A program made the translations under genes and the position numbers. From Flavobacterium luteum (GTDB lineage Bacteria > Bacteroidota > Bacteroidia > Flavobacteriales > Flavobacteriaceae): DNA of 64,000 nucleotides. The first letter of the stretch is position 1, and every line of letters begins with the position of its first letter. Below, piece by piece: positions 1-8,857 of this stretch. The stretch is taken from the NCBI RefSeq assembly GCF_008806775.1, contig NZ_WAEM01000006.1:157663-221662 (forward strand), written 5' to 3'. Under the pieces are notes generated by a model. The model saw only the letters and a list, made by a program, of their open reading frames with translations. It was not told the origin of the DNA and ran no database searches.

Positions 1-1
1 G

Positions 2-787
2 ACTCAATATTTTCTCGAATTGGGTGCCAAAGTAGCCATTACTTCCCGTGATTTAGAAAAACTAAAAAACACGGCTATAGAACTAGAAACCCAAACTGGC
101 GGAACGTGTCTAGCTGTTCAATGCGATGTCCGCCATTATGATCAGGTGGAAAATATGCTACAAGAAGTGCTAAAGGCTTTCGGAAAAGTAGACGTTTTAT
201 TAAACAATGCTGCAGGCAATTTCATTTCGCCTACCGAAAGATTATCTGCCAATGCTTTTGATACTGTAATTGATATAGTTTTAAAAGGTTCTAAAAACTG
301 TACGCTGGCTTTCGGAAAACACTGGATTGATAGCAAACAAGCAACTTCTACAATCTTAAATATAGTAACAACGTATGCCTTTACAGGTTCAGCGTATGTT
401 GTTCCGAGCGCTACTGCAAAAGCCGGAGTTCTAGCCATGACGAGAAGTTTAGCGGTAGAATGGGCAAAATACGGCATTCGGTCTAATGCTATTGCACCAG
501 GCCCATTTCCTACAAAAGGCGCTTGGGACAGATTGTTACCAGGTGATTTGGCTAAAAAATTCGACACTTCAAAACGAGTTCCACTACAACGCAACGGAGA
601 ACATCAGGAATTAGCGAATTTGGCTGCTTATTTGGTTTCTGACTTTTCGGCGTATATCAACGGAGAAGTAGTAGTTATTGATGGTGGCGAATGGCTAAAA
701 GGCGCTGGTCAGTTCAATCAACTAGATGCCATTCCTGAAGAAATGTGGGATATGCTGGAAGCAATGATTAAGGCGAAGAAGAAGTAG
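2..787 (+). CDS. SDR oxidoreductase, 2,4-dienoyl-CoA reductase-like (5' partial)
   Basis: The window opens inside this gene: the frame is open from base 2 and the N-terminal Rossmann glycine motif lies upstream. Visible motifs are NNAAGN, followed by the SPTERLS segment, and the catalytic-region sequence VPSATAKAG, where Ser stands at the Tyr place of the usual YxxxK while Lys is kept. This pattern is typical of SDR-type 2,4-dienoyl-CoA reductases, which use NADPH to reduce dienoyl-CoA during oxidation of unsaturated fatty acids. A later PGP motif and the C-terminal VIDGGEW fit the same family. A promoter-like site separates it from parA, so it is probably not in that operon. Exact substrate is inferred from family resemblance. 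Confidence 0.85.
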   Translation, partial: TQYFLELGAKVAITSRDLEKLKNTAIELETQTGGTCLAVQCDVRHYDQVENMLQEVLKAFGKVDVLLNNAAGNFISPTERLSANAFDTVIDIVLKGSKNCTLAFGKHWIDSKQATSTILNIVTTYAFTGSAYVVPSATAKAGVLAMTRSLAVEWAKYGIRSNAIAPGPFPTKGAWDRLLPGDLAKKFDTSKRVPLQRNGEHQELANLAAYLVSDFSAYINGEVVVIDGGEWLKGAGQFNQLDAIPEEMWDMLEAMIKAKKK

Positions 788-833
788 TTATTCCTTGAGC
801 GATAGCTTTTTAACTTTTGTTAACAAATAAGCC

Positions 834-863
834 TTGAAAAAACCATAATAAATTGTATTTTTA
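834..863 (+). promoter_or_regulatory. Bacteroidota-type promoter for parA
   Basis: TTG at 834-836 and TATTTTTA at 856-863 are separated by 19 bp, matching the flavobacterial -33 TTG / -7 TAnnTTTG arrangement except for the last base. Transcription would start near 870, about 18 nt before the parA ATG. Confidence 0.45.
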
Positions 864-887
864 CCGCTTATAATTCGAAAAAAATAA

Positions 888-1652
888 ATGGGTAAAATCA
901 TTGCTATTGCCAATCAAAAAGGAGGTGTTGGAAAAACAACCACTTCGGTAAATCTGGCGGCATCATTAGGCGTTTTAGAAAAAAAAGTGTTACTTATTGA
1001 TGCAGACCCGCAAGCGAATGCGAGTTCAGGTCTTGGGATTGACATTGAAAACATTGCTATTGGAACCTATCAAATAGTAGAACATAGTAATCGTCCTGAA
1101 GAAGCTATAATTAAATGTACCGCTCCAAATGTGGATATCATTCCAGCCCATATCGATCTTGTTGCCATAGAAATTGAATTGGTTGACAAGGAAAATAGAG
1201 AGTATATGCTAAAGGAAGCATTGGCTAGCGTCAAAGACAACTACGATTATATTTTGATTGATTGTGCTCCTTCTTTAGGCTTACTAACTTTGAATGCACT
1301 TACAGCAGCTGACTCCGTAATTATTCCTATTCAATGTGAATACTATGCGCTAGAAGGTTTAGGGAAATTATTGAATACCATAAAAAGTGTTCAAAAAATT
1401 CACAATCCTGATTTAGATATTGAAGGCTTGTTACTAACCATGTTCGATTCTAGATTGCGATTGTCTAATCAGGTGGTAGAAGAAGTACAAAAGCACTTCA
1501 ACGATATGGTTTTCAATACTATTATACAACGAAATGTAAAATTAAGTGAAGCACCAAGTTATGGCGAAAGCATTATAAATTATGATGCTACGAGCAAAGG
1601 AGCGACAAATTATTTGCACTTAGCCCAAGAAATTATTCAGAAAAACAGTTAA
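888..1652 (+). CDS. parA: Chromosome-partitioning ATPase ParA (Soj)
   Basis: ParA-family ATPase of 254 residues that works with ParB to segregate the chromosome origin region. The deviant Walker A motif KGGVGKT is at residues 11-17, the following DADP at 38-41, and the Walker B region LIDCAPS places the aspartate at about 125. The length is typical of chromosomal Soj proteins, which lack the N-terminal DNA-binding extension of plasmid ParA. The parB gene follows after 8 bp, so the two are co-transcribed. A promoter-like site lies just upstream. The sequence shows nothing unusual. Confidence 0.97.
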   Translation: MGKIIAIANQKGGVGKTTTSVNLAASLGVLEKKVLLIDADPQANASSGLGIDIENIAIGTYQIVEHSNRPEEAIIKCTAPNVDIIPAHIDLVAIEIELVDKENREYMLKEALASVKDNYDYILIDCAPSLGLLTLNALTAADSVIIPIQCEYYALEGLGKLLNTIKSVQKIHNPDLDIEGLLLTMFDSRLRLSNQVVEEVQKHFNDMVFNTIIQRNVKLSEAPSYGESIINYDATSKGATNYLHLAQEIIQKNS

Positions 1653-1660
1653 TAGGTTTT

Positions 1661-2560
1661 ATGACACAAGCAGTAAAAAAACAAGCGTTAGGCAGAGGGT
1701 TATCGGCATTATTGAAAGACCCAGACAATAATATACAGTCGGTTGACGATAAAAATGCTGATAAAGTGGTGGGCAATATAATTGAGCTTGATATTGATTC
1801 TATTGAAATAAATCCATTCCAACCCAGAAGTAATTTTAATGAAGAATCGCTAAGAGAATTGGCTACTTCTATTCGAGAATTAGGGGTGATTCAACCAATA
1901 ACTGTTAGAAAAACCGATTTCAATCAATACCAATTAATTTCTGGAGAACGAAGATTGCGTGCTTCAAAATTATCAGGATTAACTACAATTCCTGCTTATA
2001 TCAGAATTGCAAATGATAATGAATCGCTAATTATGGCTTTGGTTGAAAACATTCAACGTCATGATTTAGACCCCATAGAAATTGCTCTTTCTTATCAACG
2101 ATTAATTGATGAAATTCAGCTAACTCAAGAACAGATGAGTGATCGTGTGGGCAAAAAACGGTCTACTATCGCTAATTATTTGCGTCTTTTAAAATTAGAT
2201 CCTATTATTCAAACGGGCATTCGCGACGGATTCATTACTATGGGTCATGGTCGTGCGATTATTAATATTGATGATTTAGATATTCAGACTGATATTTATC
2301 AAAAAATAGTAAGTGATAATCTATCTGTACGTGAAACGGAAGCCCTTGTAAAAACGTATCAAGAAAGTTTAAAACCAACTCCAGCAAAAATCGTAAAAGG
2401 AAATTCATTTGAAGTAGAAGAAAATGAAAAGAAAGCCATTTCGACTTATTTTGGAACAAAAGTAGAGGTTAAAGTTGCTGGAAACGGCAAAGGGAAAATT
2501 ACTATCCCTTTTCATTCAGAAGAAGATTTTAAAAGAATTATTAAATTGATAAAAGGGTAG
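1661..2560 (+). CDS. parB: Chromosome-partitioning protein ParB (Spo0J)
   Basis: Centromere-binding CTPase of 299 residues. In order it shows the N-terminal GRGLSALL motif, the ParB/Srx-like domain with NPFQPR, the nucleotide-binding motif GERRLRA, ENIQR, and a helix-turn-helix segment around KRSTIANYLRLLKL, followed by a C-terminal dimerisation region. It loads on parS sites and is partnered by ParA upstream. The stop codon TAG shares its last base with the GTG start of the next gene. I did not recognise a parS palindrome next to the genes. Confidence 0.96.
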   Translation: MTQAVKKQALGRGLSALLKDPDNNIQSVDDKNADKVVGNIIELDIDSIEINPFQPRSNFNEESLRELATSIRELGVIQPITVRKTDFNQYQLISGERRLRASKLSGLTTIPAYIRIANDNESLIMALVENIQRHDLDPIEIALSYQRLIDEIQLTQEQMSDRVGKKRSTIANYLRLLKLDPIIQTGIRDGFITMGHGRAIINIDDLDIQTDIYQKIVSDNLSVRETEALVKTYQESLKPTPAKIVKGNSFEVEENEKKAISTYFGTKVEVKVAGNGKGKITIPFHSEEDFKRIIKLIKG

Positions 2561-3120
2561 TGTTTAAAAATACAATCATAATACTCCTCTTATTATTTGG
2601 TAGTTGCTTGGTTGATGCTCAAGTGCTCCCTAAAGCTATTCTTCAATCTAAAGACACAGTAAAAAGCAAAGAAATCAATCCATTATCTCCTGCAAAGGCC
2701 GCTTTTTTCTCGGCTGTTTTACCTGGTTTGGGTCAAGCCTATAACAAAAAATATTGGAAAATTCCTCTGGTTTACGGTGCCATGGGGACAAGTTTATACT
2801 ATTATTCCGTAAATAATAAAAAGTATCATGATTTTCGTGACGCTTACAAAAGTAGATTGGCTGGGTTTACGAACGACAAATACCAATATCTTGATGATTC
2901 CCGTTTAATTACGGCACAACGATTTTATCAACGCAATAGAGACATGTCCTTATTGTTAACCGCTGCATTTTATATTTTGAATATTGTAGATGCTAATATA
3001 GATGCACATTTACTGCAATTTAATGTAAATGACAATTTAACCTTGAATCCAAAAATAGAACAAAACGATATAAATTTTAGGACTACTTTTGGTCTTGCCT
3101 TAAATATGACATTCAAATGA
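2560..3120 (+). CDS. DUF5683 membrane protein
   Basis: A 186-residue exported or membrane protein of the Bacteroidota DUF5683 family, whose function is unknown. It has an N-terminal signal peptide (to about residue 20, ending VDAQ) and the family core from about 45 to 105, including SAVLPGLGQAYNKKYW and a hydrophobic stretch with several tyrosines. A second hydrophobic segment lies near 140. The GTG start overlaps the parB stop by one base and its stop overlaps dapB in an ATGA arrangement, so it is translated within the parAB-dapB operon. The fixed neighbourhood suggests a cell-envelope housekeeping role, but this is inference. Confidence 0.85.
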   Translation: MFKNTIIILLLLFGSCLVDAQVLPKAILQSKDTVKSKEINPLSPAKAAFFSAVLPGLGQAYNKKYWKIPLVYGAMGTSLYYYSVNNKKYHDFRDAYKSRLAGFTNDKYQYLDDSRLITAQRFYQRNRDMSLLLTAAFYILNIVDANIDAHLLQFNVNDNLTLNPKIEQNDINFRTTFGLALNMTFK

Positions 3121-3821
3121 AAATAGCACTTTTGGGATACGGAAAAATGGGACAAACCATAGAACGAATTGCTCTAGAAAGAGGTCACGAAATTGTTCTG
3201 AAAAAAGACGAATTCAATACTTACGAAGGACTTTCAGCTGCTGATGTTGCTATAGATTTTAGTATTCCGAGTGTAGCTGTCGAAAACATATCGAGTTGTT
3301 TTTATGCTAATGTACCTGTAATTTCAGGAACAACTGGTTGGCTAGAACATTATGATGAAATGGTAGCACTATGCAAATCAAAAGACGGGGCATTTATATC
3401 GAGTTCTAACTTTAGTTTAGGAGTAAATCTATTTTTTGAGCTTAATGATTATTTGGCAAAAATGATGGCTAAATTTGATAGCTATAGAGTAGAGATGGAA
3501 GAAATTCATCATATTCAAAAGCTAGATGCTCCAAGCGGAACTGCAATTTCTTTAGCAAAAGGGGTAATTGCCAATAGTACTTATACCAATTGGACATTAA
3601 ACGAGCCAAAATCAGATGAAATTCCTATAGATGCTCTTCGTATTGATGATGTTCCTGGAACGCATACTGTAAGCTATATTTCTGAGATTGATACTATAGA
3701 TATTAAGCACACTGCACATAATCGTGACGGATTTGCCCTTGGCGCAGTAATCGCTGCCGAATGGATTATTGGCAAAAAAGGAATTTTTAACATGAAAGAT
3801 GTTTTAAATTTAAAAAATTAA
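3117..3821 (+). CDS. dapB: 4-hydroxy-tetrahydrodipicolinate reductase
   Basis: DapB reduces 4-hydroxy-tetrahydrodipicolinate to tetrahydrodipicolinate with NAD(P)H in lysine and diaminopimelate synthesis, so it feeds peptidoglycan. The 234-residue protein has the nucleotide-binding motif GYGKMG at 7-12, SGTTGW at 70-75, the catalytic HH at 131-132 with Lys135, and the substrate-binding DAPSGT at 137-142, all in the expected order. It is somewhat shorter than the E. coli enzyme. Its ATG overlaps the preceding stop (ATGA). lepB follows after 74 bp, which contain a possible secondary promoter. Confidence 0.97.
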   Translation: MKIALLGYGKMGQTIERIALERGHEIVLKKDEFNTYEGLSAADVAIDFSIPSVAVENISSCFYANVPVISGTTGWLEHYDEMVALCKSKDGAFISSSNFSLGVNLFFELNDYLAKMMAKFDSYRVEMEEIHHIQKLDAPSGTAISLAKGVIANSTYTNWTLNEPKSDEIPIDALRIDDVPGTHTVSYISEIDTIDIKHTAHNRDGFALGAVIAAEWIIGKKGIFNMKDVLNLKN

Positions 3822-3830
3822 GTAATTTGT

Positions 3831-3838
3831 TAATTTTG
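3831..3838 (+). promoter_or_regulatory. Possible -7 element for lepB
   Basis: TAATTTTG matches TAnnTTTG and lies 57 bp before the lepB ATG, in the only sizeable gap of the operon. No TTG is visible at the -33 spacing, so it may be a weak or chance match. Confidence 0.3.
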
Positions 3839-3895
3839 TTATAAAACAGTAACAAAACTGTAATAATCAATTCTAATTAAAAAAATAAAATAGTT

Positions 3896-5437
3896 ATGAC
3901 ACTAACTCAATGGTTCGTATTTTTTGTAATTGTACAAATAGTTCACTTTGCAGGAACATGGAAATTATATGAAGCTGCTGGAAGAAAACGTTGGGAAGCA
4001 TTAGTACCAATTTATAATGCTATTGTATTGATGAAAATCATAAATAGACCTACTTGGTGGACTATTTTGTTATTTGTACCCGTTATCAATCTCATTATGT
4101 TTCCAGTGGTTTGGGTCGAAACTTTGAGAAGTTTTGGCAAAAACACGACTTTAGATACTGTTCTAGGAATTGCAACATTGGGCTTATATATTTATTATTT
4201 AAATTATACTCAAGAGCTTAATTATATTTCAGATAGAAGTTTAATACCCACAAACAAAACTGCTGACACTATTAGTTCATTATTATTTGCTATTGTAGTA
4301 GCAACAATTGTTCATACCTATGTAATGCAACCGTACACAATTCCTACTTCATCATTAGAAAAATCGTTGTTAGTGGGTGATTTCTTATTTGTGAGTAAAT
4401 TTCATTATGGAGCACGAACGCCAATGACAGCAGTTGCTTTACCAATGGTTCATGATACCATTCCGTTGTTACATAAAAAATCCTATTTAAGTTGGCCTCA
4501 GCTTCCTTATTTTAGATTTCCAGGCTTGCAAAAAATAGAGCGAAATGATATAGTAGTTTTCAACTGGCCTGTTGACACTGTTTATAAATTTTTTGATACC
4601 TCTAAAAGAAAAGCAGACAAACCTATTGACAAAAAATCGAACTACGTAAAAAGATGTCAAGGAATTGCAGGTGATACTTTACAAATAAAAGACGGGATAG
4701 TATATATTAATGGTAAACAACTCGTATTACCGCAACGAGCTAAGCCACAATATTCGTATACTGTAACAACCAACGGTTCAGGATTTGACCCAAACTATCT
4801 TTTAAGTGAATTGCAAATAACTGATGGTATTTATCAAACTGCTCAAAATACGTTTCTTTTTTCTGCTTTAACAGAAGAAACAGCAGAGCGTTTAAAAAAC
4901 AATCCAGGCGTAACATCTATTATTAGAAATATTTCTAAAGAAGGAGAACCAGCTGTTTTTCCGCAAATAAATAACAATTGGAATAAAGATAATTATGGAC
5001 CCATTTACATACCTCAAGAAGGAAAAACAATTGCTTTAAATTCTGAAAACTTACCATTATACAAAAGAATCATTACAGAATATGAAGGAAATGATTTAAA
5101 AATAAATGGTAACGAAATTAGAATTAACGGTAAAGTAGCAACGAATTATACCTTTAAACAAAACTATTATTGGATGATGGGAGACAATCGTCACAATTCT
5201 GAAGACAGTCGTTACTGGGGATATGTGCCTCAAAATCACATTGTTGGAAAACCAGTTTTTATTTGGATGAGTTTAGATTCTAACGGCAAAGGGCTTAATA
5301 AAGTAAGATGGGAACGCTTGTTTACTACTGTTGGTGGTGAAGGACAGCCGTATTCTTATTTTAAATTCTTTTTAATGGCTCTAGCTGCATATTTTGGAAT
5401 TACATTTTTCATGAATAAGAAAAAGGAAAACAGTTAA
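3896..5437 (+). CDS. lepB: Signal peptidase I, large Bacteroidota form
   Basis: S26-family membrane protease that removes signal peptides from Sec-exported proteins. At 513 residues it is well above the usual 200-330. Hydrophobic segments occur near 5-20, 55-75, 88-105 and 125-142. The catalytic box is IPTSSLEKS with Ser153 as the likely nucleophile; Lys252 in the YVKRCQGIAGD box is the general base; the GDNRHNSEDSR box is at 429-439. About 170 residues are inserted between the Lys box and the last box, and a further hydrophobic segment near 480-505 ends the protein. It follows dapB and precedes a WbqC-like gene by 45 bp. Confidence 0.95.
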   Translation: MTLTQWFVFFVIVQIVHFAGTWKLYEAAGRKRWEALVPIYNAIVLMKIINRPTWWTILLFVPVINLIMFPVVWVETLRSFGKNTTLDTVLGIATLGLYIYYLNYTQELNYISDRSLIPTNKTADTISSLLFAIVVATIVHTYVMQPYTIPTSSLEKSLLVGDFLFVSKFHYGARTPMTAVALPMVHDTIPLLHKKSYLSWPQLPYFRFPGLQKIERNDIVVFNWPVDTVYKFFDTSKRKADKPIDKKSNYVKRCQGIAGDTLQIKDGIVYINGKQLVLPQRAKPQYSYTVTTNGSGFDPNYLLSELQITDGIYQTAQNTFLFSALTEETAERLKNNPGVTSIIRNISKEGEPAVFPQINNNWNKDNYGPIYIPQEGKTIALNSENLPLYKRIITEYEGNDLKINGNEIRINGKVATNYTFKQNYYWMMGDNRHNSEDSRYWGYVPQNHIVGKPVFIWMSLDSNGKGLNKVRWERLFTTVGGEGQPYSYFKFFLMALAAYFGITFFMNKKKENS

Positions 5438-5482
5438 AAAAGAAGTTTAAAGTGGTTATTAGAAAGCTTAAGCTAAAAATAC

Positions 5483-6094
5483 ATGAACATTCTTATCTAT
5501 CCAAGTTACTTTCCAACAATTAGTCATTATGTAGCGATGGCTCAAGCAGATAGTATTACTTTTGAAACTGAAGACAATTTTCAGAAACAAACCAATAGGA
5601 ATAGAACCTATATTTACAGTCCTAACGGTATTCAACTATTGAATATTCCTATTAAACATTCAAAAGAAAGACATCAAAAGACGAAAGAGGTGCGTTTAGA
5701 AACTGCTTTCGACTGGCAAAAACAGCACTTCAAATCCTTAGAAGCTGCCTATAGAACATCGCCTTTTTTTGAATATTTTGAAGATGAACTCACTCCTGTT
5801 TTCAACAAAAAACATACTTTTTTAGTGGATTTAAATTTTGAGACTATGGAAATAGTCTCAAAATGTTTGAGATTGAAATTAGAATTTAATAATACTAAAG
5901 AATACTTTCACGAAGTTCCAGATTATACTGATTTTAGATTTTTAATAAACGGAAAGAAAGAAACTAAGATATTCGAAAACTACACTCAAGTTTTTGGAGA
6001 AAAACATGGTTTTATCAATAATCTGAGTATTTTAGATTTGATGTTTAATGAAGGTAAGTTTGCTTTAGATTATTTAAAAAATCAGAAGTTGTAA
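5483..6094 (+). CDS. WbqC-like family protein
   Basis: A 203-residue cytosolic protein of the WbqC-like family. It shows the family start IYPSYFPTISHY, a central segment with LLNIPIKHS, and ETAFDWQKQHFKSLEAAY. Members occur in polysaccharide loci and next to lepB in flavobacteria, but a reaction has not been established to my knowledge. It is the last plus-strand gene of the parAB-dapB-lepB run and ends 2 bp from the convergent phosphatase gene. No signal peptide is visible. Confidence 0.8.
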   Translation: MNILIYPSYFPTISHYVAMAQADSITFETEDNFQKQTNRNRTYIYSPNGIQLLNIPIKHSKERHQKTKEVRLETAFDWQKQHFKSLEAAYRTSPFFEYFEDELTPVFNKKHTFLVDLNFETMEIVSKCLRLKLEFNNTKEYFHEVPDYTDFRFLINGKKETKIFENYTQVFGEKHGFINNLSILDLMFNEGKFALDYLKNQKL

Positions 6095-6096
6095 TT

Positions 6097-7143
6097 TCAT
6101 TCCATAGACAATCGCGCCATTACTGGATAATGATCAGAGTTTTCGAATTTAGAGAAATTTTCAAAGCTTTTTACTTTAATAGTAGGATCTGTTAAAATAT
6201 AATCAATTCGAACAGGGTAATATTTAAAATTATAGGTTTTCCCGAAACCAACACCAGATTCTTCGAAAGCATCATTCAGGTTACCTTTAACACTTCTATA
6301 AACATACGAAAAAGCACTGTTATTCAAATCGCCACAAATAATAATTGGATAGCTACACTCTTTTTTATGATCTCTGATAATCTCGGCTTGCTGTTGTTGT
6401 TGCCTAAAAGCAATACTAATTCTATTGACTAATTTTTGCGATTTTTGTTTATTCATTTCATTAATATTCTCAGATATTTCGTTTACATCAGGTGAAATCT
6501 TAATTGACTGCAATTGCATATTATAAATTCGAATAATATCTTTTCCTTTCTTTATGTCGGCAAAAATAGCATTGTTATTAGACTTTGGGAAAACTAAATT
6601 TCCTTGATTTAAAATTGGAAATCTTGAAAATATAGCAAGTCCAGTTCGTATTTTATCGCCTTGCATAAAAATGTAACGATGGGGATAAACCCTTAAATCA
6701 ATATTAGCAGTTTCAGAATATTCTTGAATACATAATATATCCGGATCTTTATCGTTAAAGAAAGTTTTTATTTCTTGCTTTACATCTTTGTCGCTAATCC
6801 AATCAAACAAGTTAAACAGTCGCACATTATAACTCATTACTACAAAATCATTTTCGTTTTCTGAAAATTCTTTCGTTGAAAACTTATAAAATTTATTGAT
6901 AAATGTAATTCCTATTAGTAAAACCATTCCTGAGATAAACATTCTCTTTCTAAATTGAATGAACCAATACAGAAAAAAAAGTCCATTTAATATTAAAAAG
7001 AAGGGTAAGACAAGAGTTAAAACCGATAAAAGAGGAAATGTTTTTGGCGCCAAAAAAGGTAAAACGTATGCAACAAAAGTGATTACAGTTACTACTATAT
7101 TTAGAAAAAACATTATTTTATTAAACCATGAAAGACGTTTCAT
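6097..7143 (-). CDS. Endonuclease/exonuclease/phosphatase family membrane protein
   Basis: A 348-residue protein with two to three N-terminal membrane segments (about residues 8-30, 38-62 and 68-84) and a DNase-I-like metallohydrolase domain. Motifs read MSYNVRLFN, CIQEYS, ICGDLNNS and a final NSDHYPVMA with the catalytic Asp-His pair. The family includes nucleases, inositol-phosphate phosphatases and sphingomyelinases, and the substrate cannot be told from the sequence. It lies downstream of the two rhomboid genes on the same strand, 76 bp away, so co-transcription is possible. Confidence 0.85.
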   Translation of the reverse strand: MKRLSWFNKIMFFLNIVVTVITFVAYVLPFLAPKTFPLLSVLTLVLPFFLILNGLFFLYWFIQFRKRMFISGMVLLIGITFINKFYKFSTKEFSENENDFVVMSYNVRLFNLFDWISDKDVKQEIKTFFNDKDPDILCIQEYSETANIDLRVYPHRYIFMQGDKIRTGLAIFSRFPILNQGNLVFPKSNNNAIFADIKKGKDIIRIYNMQLQSIKISPDVNEISENINEMNKQKSQKLVNRISIAFRQQQQQAEIIRDHKKECSYPIIICGDLNNSAFSYVYRSVKGNLNDAFEESGVGFGKTYNFKYYPVRIDYILTDPTIKVKSFENFSKFENSDHYPVMARLSME

Positions 7144-7219
7144 TCTATGTTCTGTTTTGGTTTTTGAAATATAATTTTTGATTTAGTATACAAACTTCAA
7201 CAAAAAACTATAAATCCTG

Positions 7220-8089
7220 CTATTTCCCAGCTTTAAAAAGAAATTCTTTTTCTTCTTTAGTTAAACTATCATAACCCGATTGACTAATTTTATCTAAAAT
7301 CTCATCAATTTGTTGTTGCGTTTTATCTTTAATTACAATTTTAGGGACAGTTTTTTCATAACGAGGAGCATAGTTTCTGTGTACTTTCTTAAATGGAGTT
7401 GCTGTCTTTGGATTAGTCAAATTGGATAATTTATCTAAAACAAATGAGACTGTTTTACTCAAATCTGTCCCAGTAAGCAACAATTTAACATAAGCAAAAC
7501 CAAAAAAAGCTCCAGCCAAATGAGCAATATGGCCACCTGTATTTTCAGCTAAAATTTGAATTAAATCGAGAACTAAAATGACAAATGCAAATTGCCAAAG
7601 TTTTACGTTACCTATTAAAAGCAATCTTAAATTCATAAAAGGCGAATAAGTAGCAGTTGCGATTAAAATTGCCATTATTGATCCAGATGCACCTACAAGA
7701 ATGGAATTTTGCCCTAATCCAAAAATAAAATAACTGGCAACAAATACTATTCCAGCAAATATAGCACTAAGCACATATAAACCTAGAAACTGTTTTTGAG
7801 AAAAAAAGGTTAGAAAAATTCTTCCCGTAAAATTCAAAACCATCATGTTAAAAAACAAATGAAAAAAACCGCCATGAAAAAAAGAATAGGTCAAAAAAGT
7901 CCATGGCCGAGTTAATGCAATCGAAGGATTGGAAGACAATGAGATCCAACTAGGGAAATCAAATCCACCTGACTTAAATTGATAGAAAAAAAGAATCGAA
8001 ACTAAAAAAGCACCAATATTCCAGTAGATGAGTTTTTGTTCAAAACCACCCATTTTATATTGCATTTTTAAATCGTCAAGAATATTCAT
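7220..8089 (-). CDS. Rhomboid family intramembrane serine protease
   Basis: A 289-residue rhomboid with about six membrane helices. The nucleophile motif is GASGSIMAI and the catalytic histidine lies in GGHIAHLAGAFFGF. A soluble C-terminal tail of about 90 residues, ending in a KEEKEFLFKAGK-like segment, resembles the DUF6576 tail of Bacteroidota rhomboids. It lies 18 bp after a second rhomboid and downstream of mutL on the same strand. Substrates are unknown. Confidence 0.9.
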   Translation of the reverse strand: MNILDDLKMQYKMGGFEQKLIYWNIGAFLVSILFFYQFKSGGFDFPSWISLSSNPSIALTRPWTFLTYSFFHGGFFHLFFNMMVLNFTGRIFLTFFSQKQFLGLYVLSAIFAGIVFVASYFIFGLGQNSILVGASGSIMAILIATATYSPFMNLRLLLIGNVKLWQFAFVILVLDLIQILAENTGGHIAHLAGAFFGFAYVKLLLTGTDLSKTVSFVLDKLSNLTNPKTATPFKKVHRNYAPRYEKTVPKIVIKDKTQQQIDEILDKISQSGYDSLTKEEKEFLFKAGK

Positions 8090-8107
8090 TTTTTTAATTT
8101 TAGGATA

Positions 8108-8857
8108 TTAATCCCAACGGTTTTTGTTAAACTGATTTTTCTTCCAATACCACATCATCAAAAAGCCTACTAATGCTCCACCTATATGTGCAAAATGTGC
8201 TATTCCGCTAGCTCCTCCAAAAATAGATTTTCCTGAAACTCCTAAAAACAAATCGACTACTAACAATCCCGGAACAAAATATCTTGCTTTAATAGGAACA
8301 GGAATAAACAATAATGCTAATTCAGCATTAGGAAACATAAATGCAAAAGCGACTAATAACCCATAAATTGCTCCAGAAGCCCCTACAGCTGGTGAAGCAA
8401 AAGAACCTGCAAATCTATCAATGCCAGAAGCTCCTAGAACATCAGTCCATTGAGTATCAATTTTTCCTTCATTTAATAAAGTATAAATATCTGTTTTATT
8501 AAATCCAGCTTGTAACAGTGTATTCAATCCGTCATGAAAAAGAAAATAATTCACTCCAGTGTGCAACAAAGCAGCTCCTAATCCGCAAGATATATAGAAA
8601 AATAAAAACTTTTTTCCTCCCCAAAAATGCTCTAAAGCTGACCCAAAAGAATACAAAGCAAACATATTAAAAGCAATATGTGCAATTCCTCCGTGCATAA
8701 ACATGTGAGTAAGTGGTTGCCAGCCTTGAAACTTATCATTCTCAAAAAAGAATAATGATAAATAATTATACGTTTCATCACCTACGATTTGGCTGCCTAT
8801 GAAAAATATAATATTAATTATCAGTAACTGCTTTACTGTTGGTGTGATGTTCATCAT
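8108..8857 (-). CDS. Rhomboid family intramembrane serine protease (second copy)
   Basis: A 249-residue rhomboid, distinct from the neighbouring one. It contains the HGGIAHIAFNMFALYSFG segment of loop L1 and helix 2, the nucleophile motif GASGAIYG and the catalytic histidine in AHFAHIGGALVGF. The C-terminal tail is short. Its start overlaps the mutL stop by 4 bp (ATGA on the minus strand), so the two are translationally coupled. The adjacent pair looks like an old duplication, because little identity remains outside the catalytic motifs. Confidence 0.9.
   Translation of the reverse strand: MMNITPTVKQLLIINIIFFIGSQIVGDETYNYLSLFFFENDKFQGWQPLTHMFMHGGIAHIAFNMFALYSFGSALEHFWGGKKFLFFYISCGLGAALLHTGVNYFLFHDGLNTLLQAGFNKTDIYTLLNEGKIDTQWTDVLGASGIDRFAGSFASPAVGASGAIYGLLVAFAFMFPNAELALLFIPVPIKARYFVPGLLVVDLFLGVSGKSIFGGASGIAHFAHIGGALVGFLMMWYWKKNQFNKNRWD

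Noticed and set aside
142..594. Minus-strand open frame inside the SDR gene
   Set aside because: Antisense to a gene with clear SDR motifs; the translation shows no family features.
888..2560. parS site near parAB
   Set aside because: I looked for a 16-bp GTTTCAC-like palindrome in and beside the genes and recognised none; this is not proof of absence.
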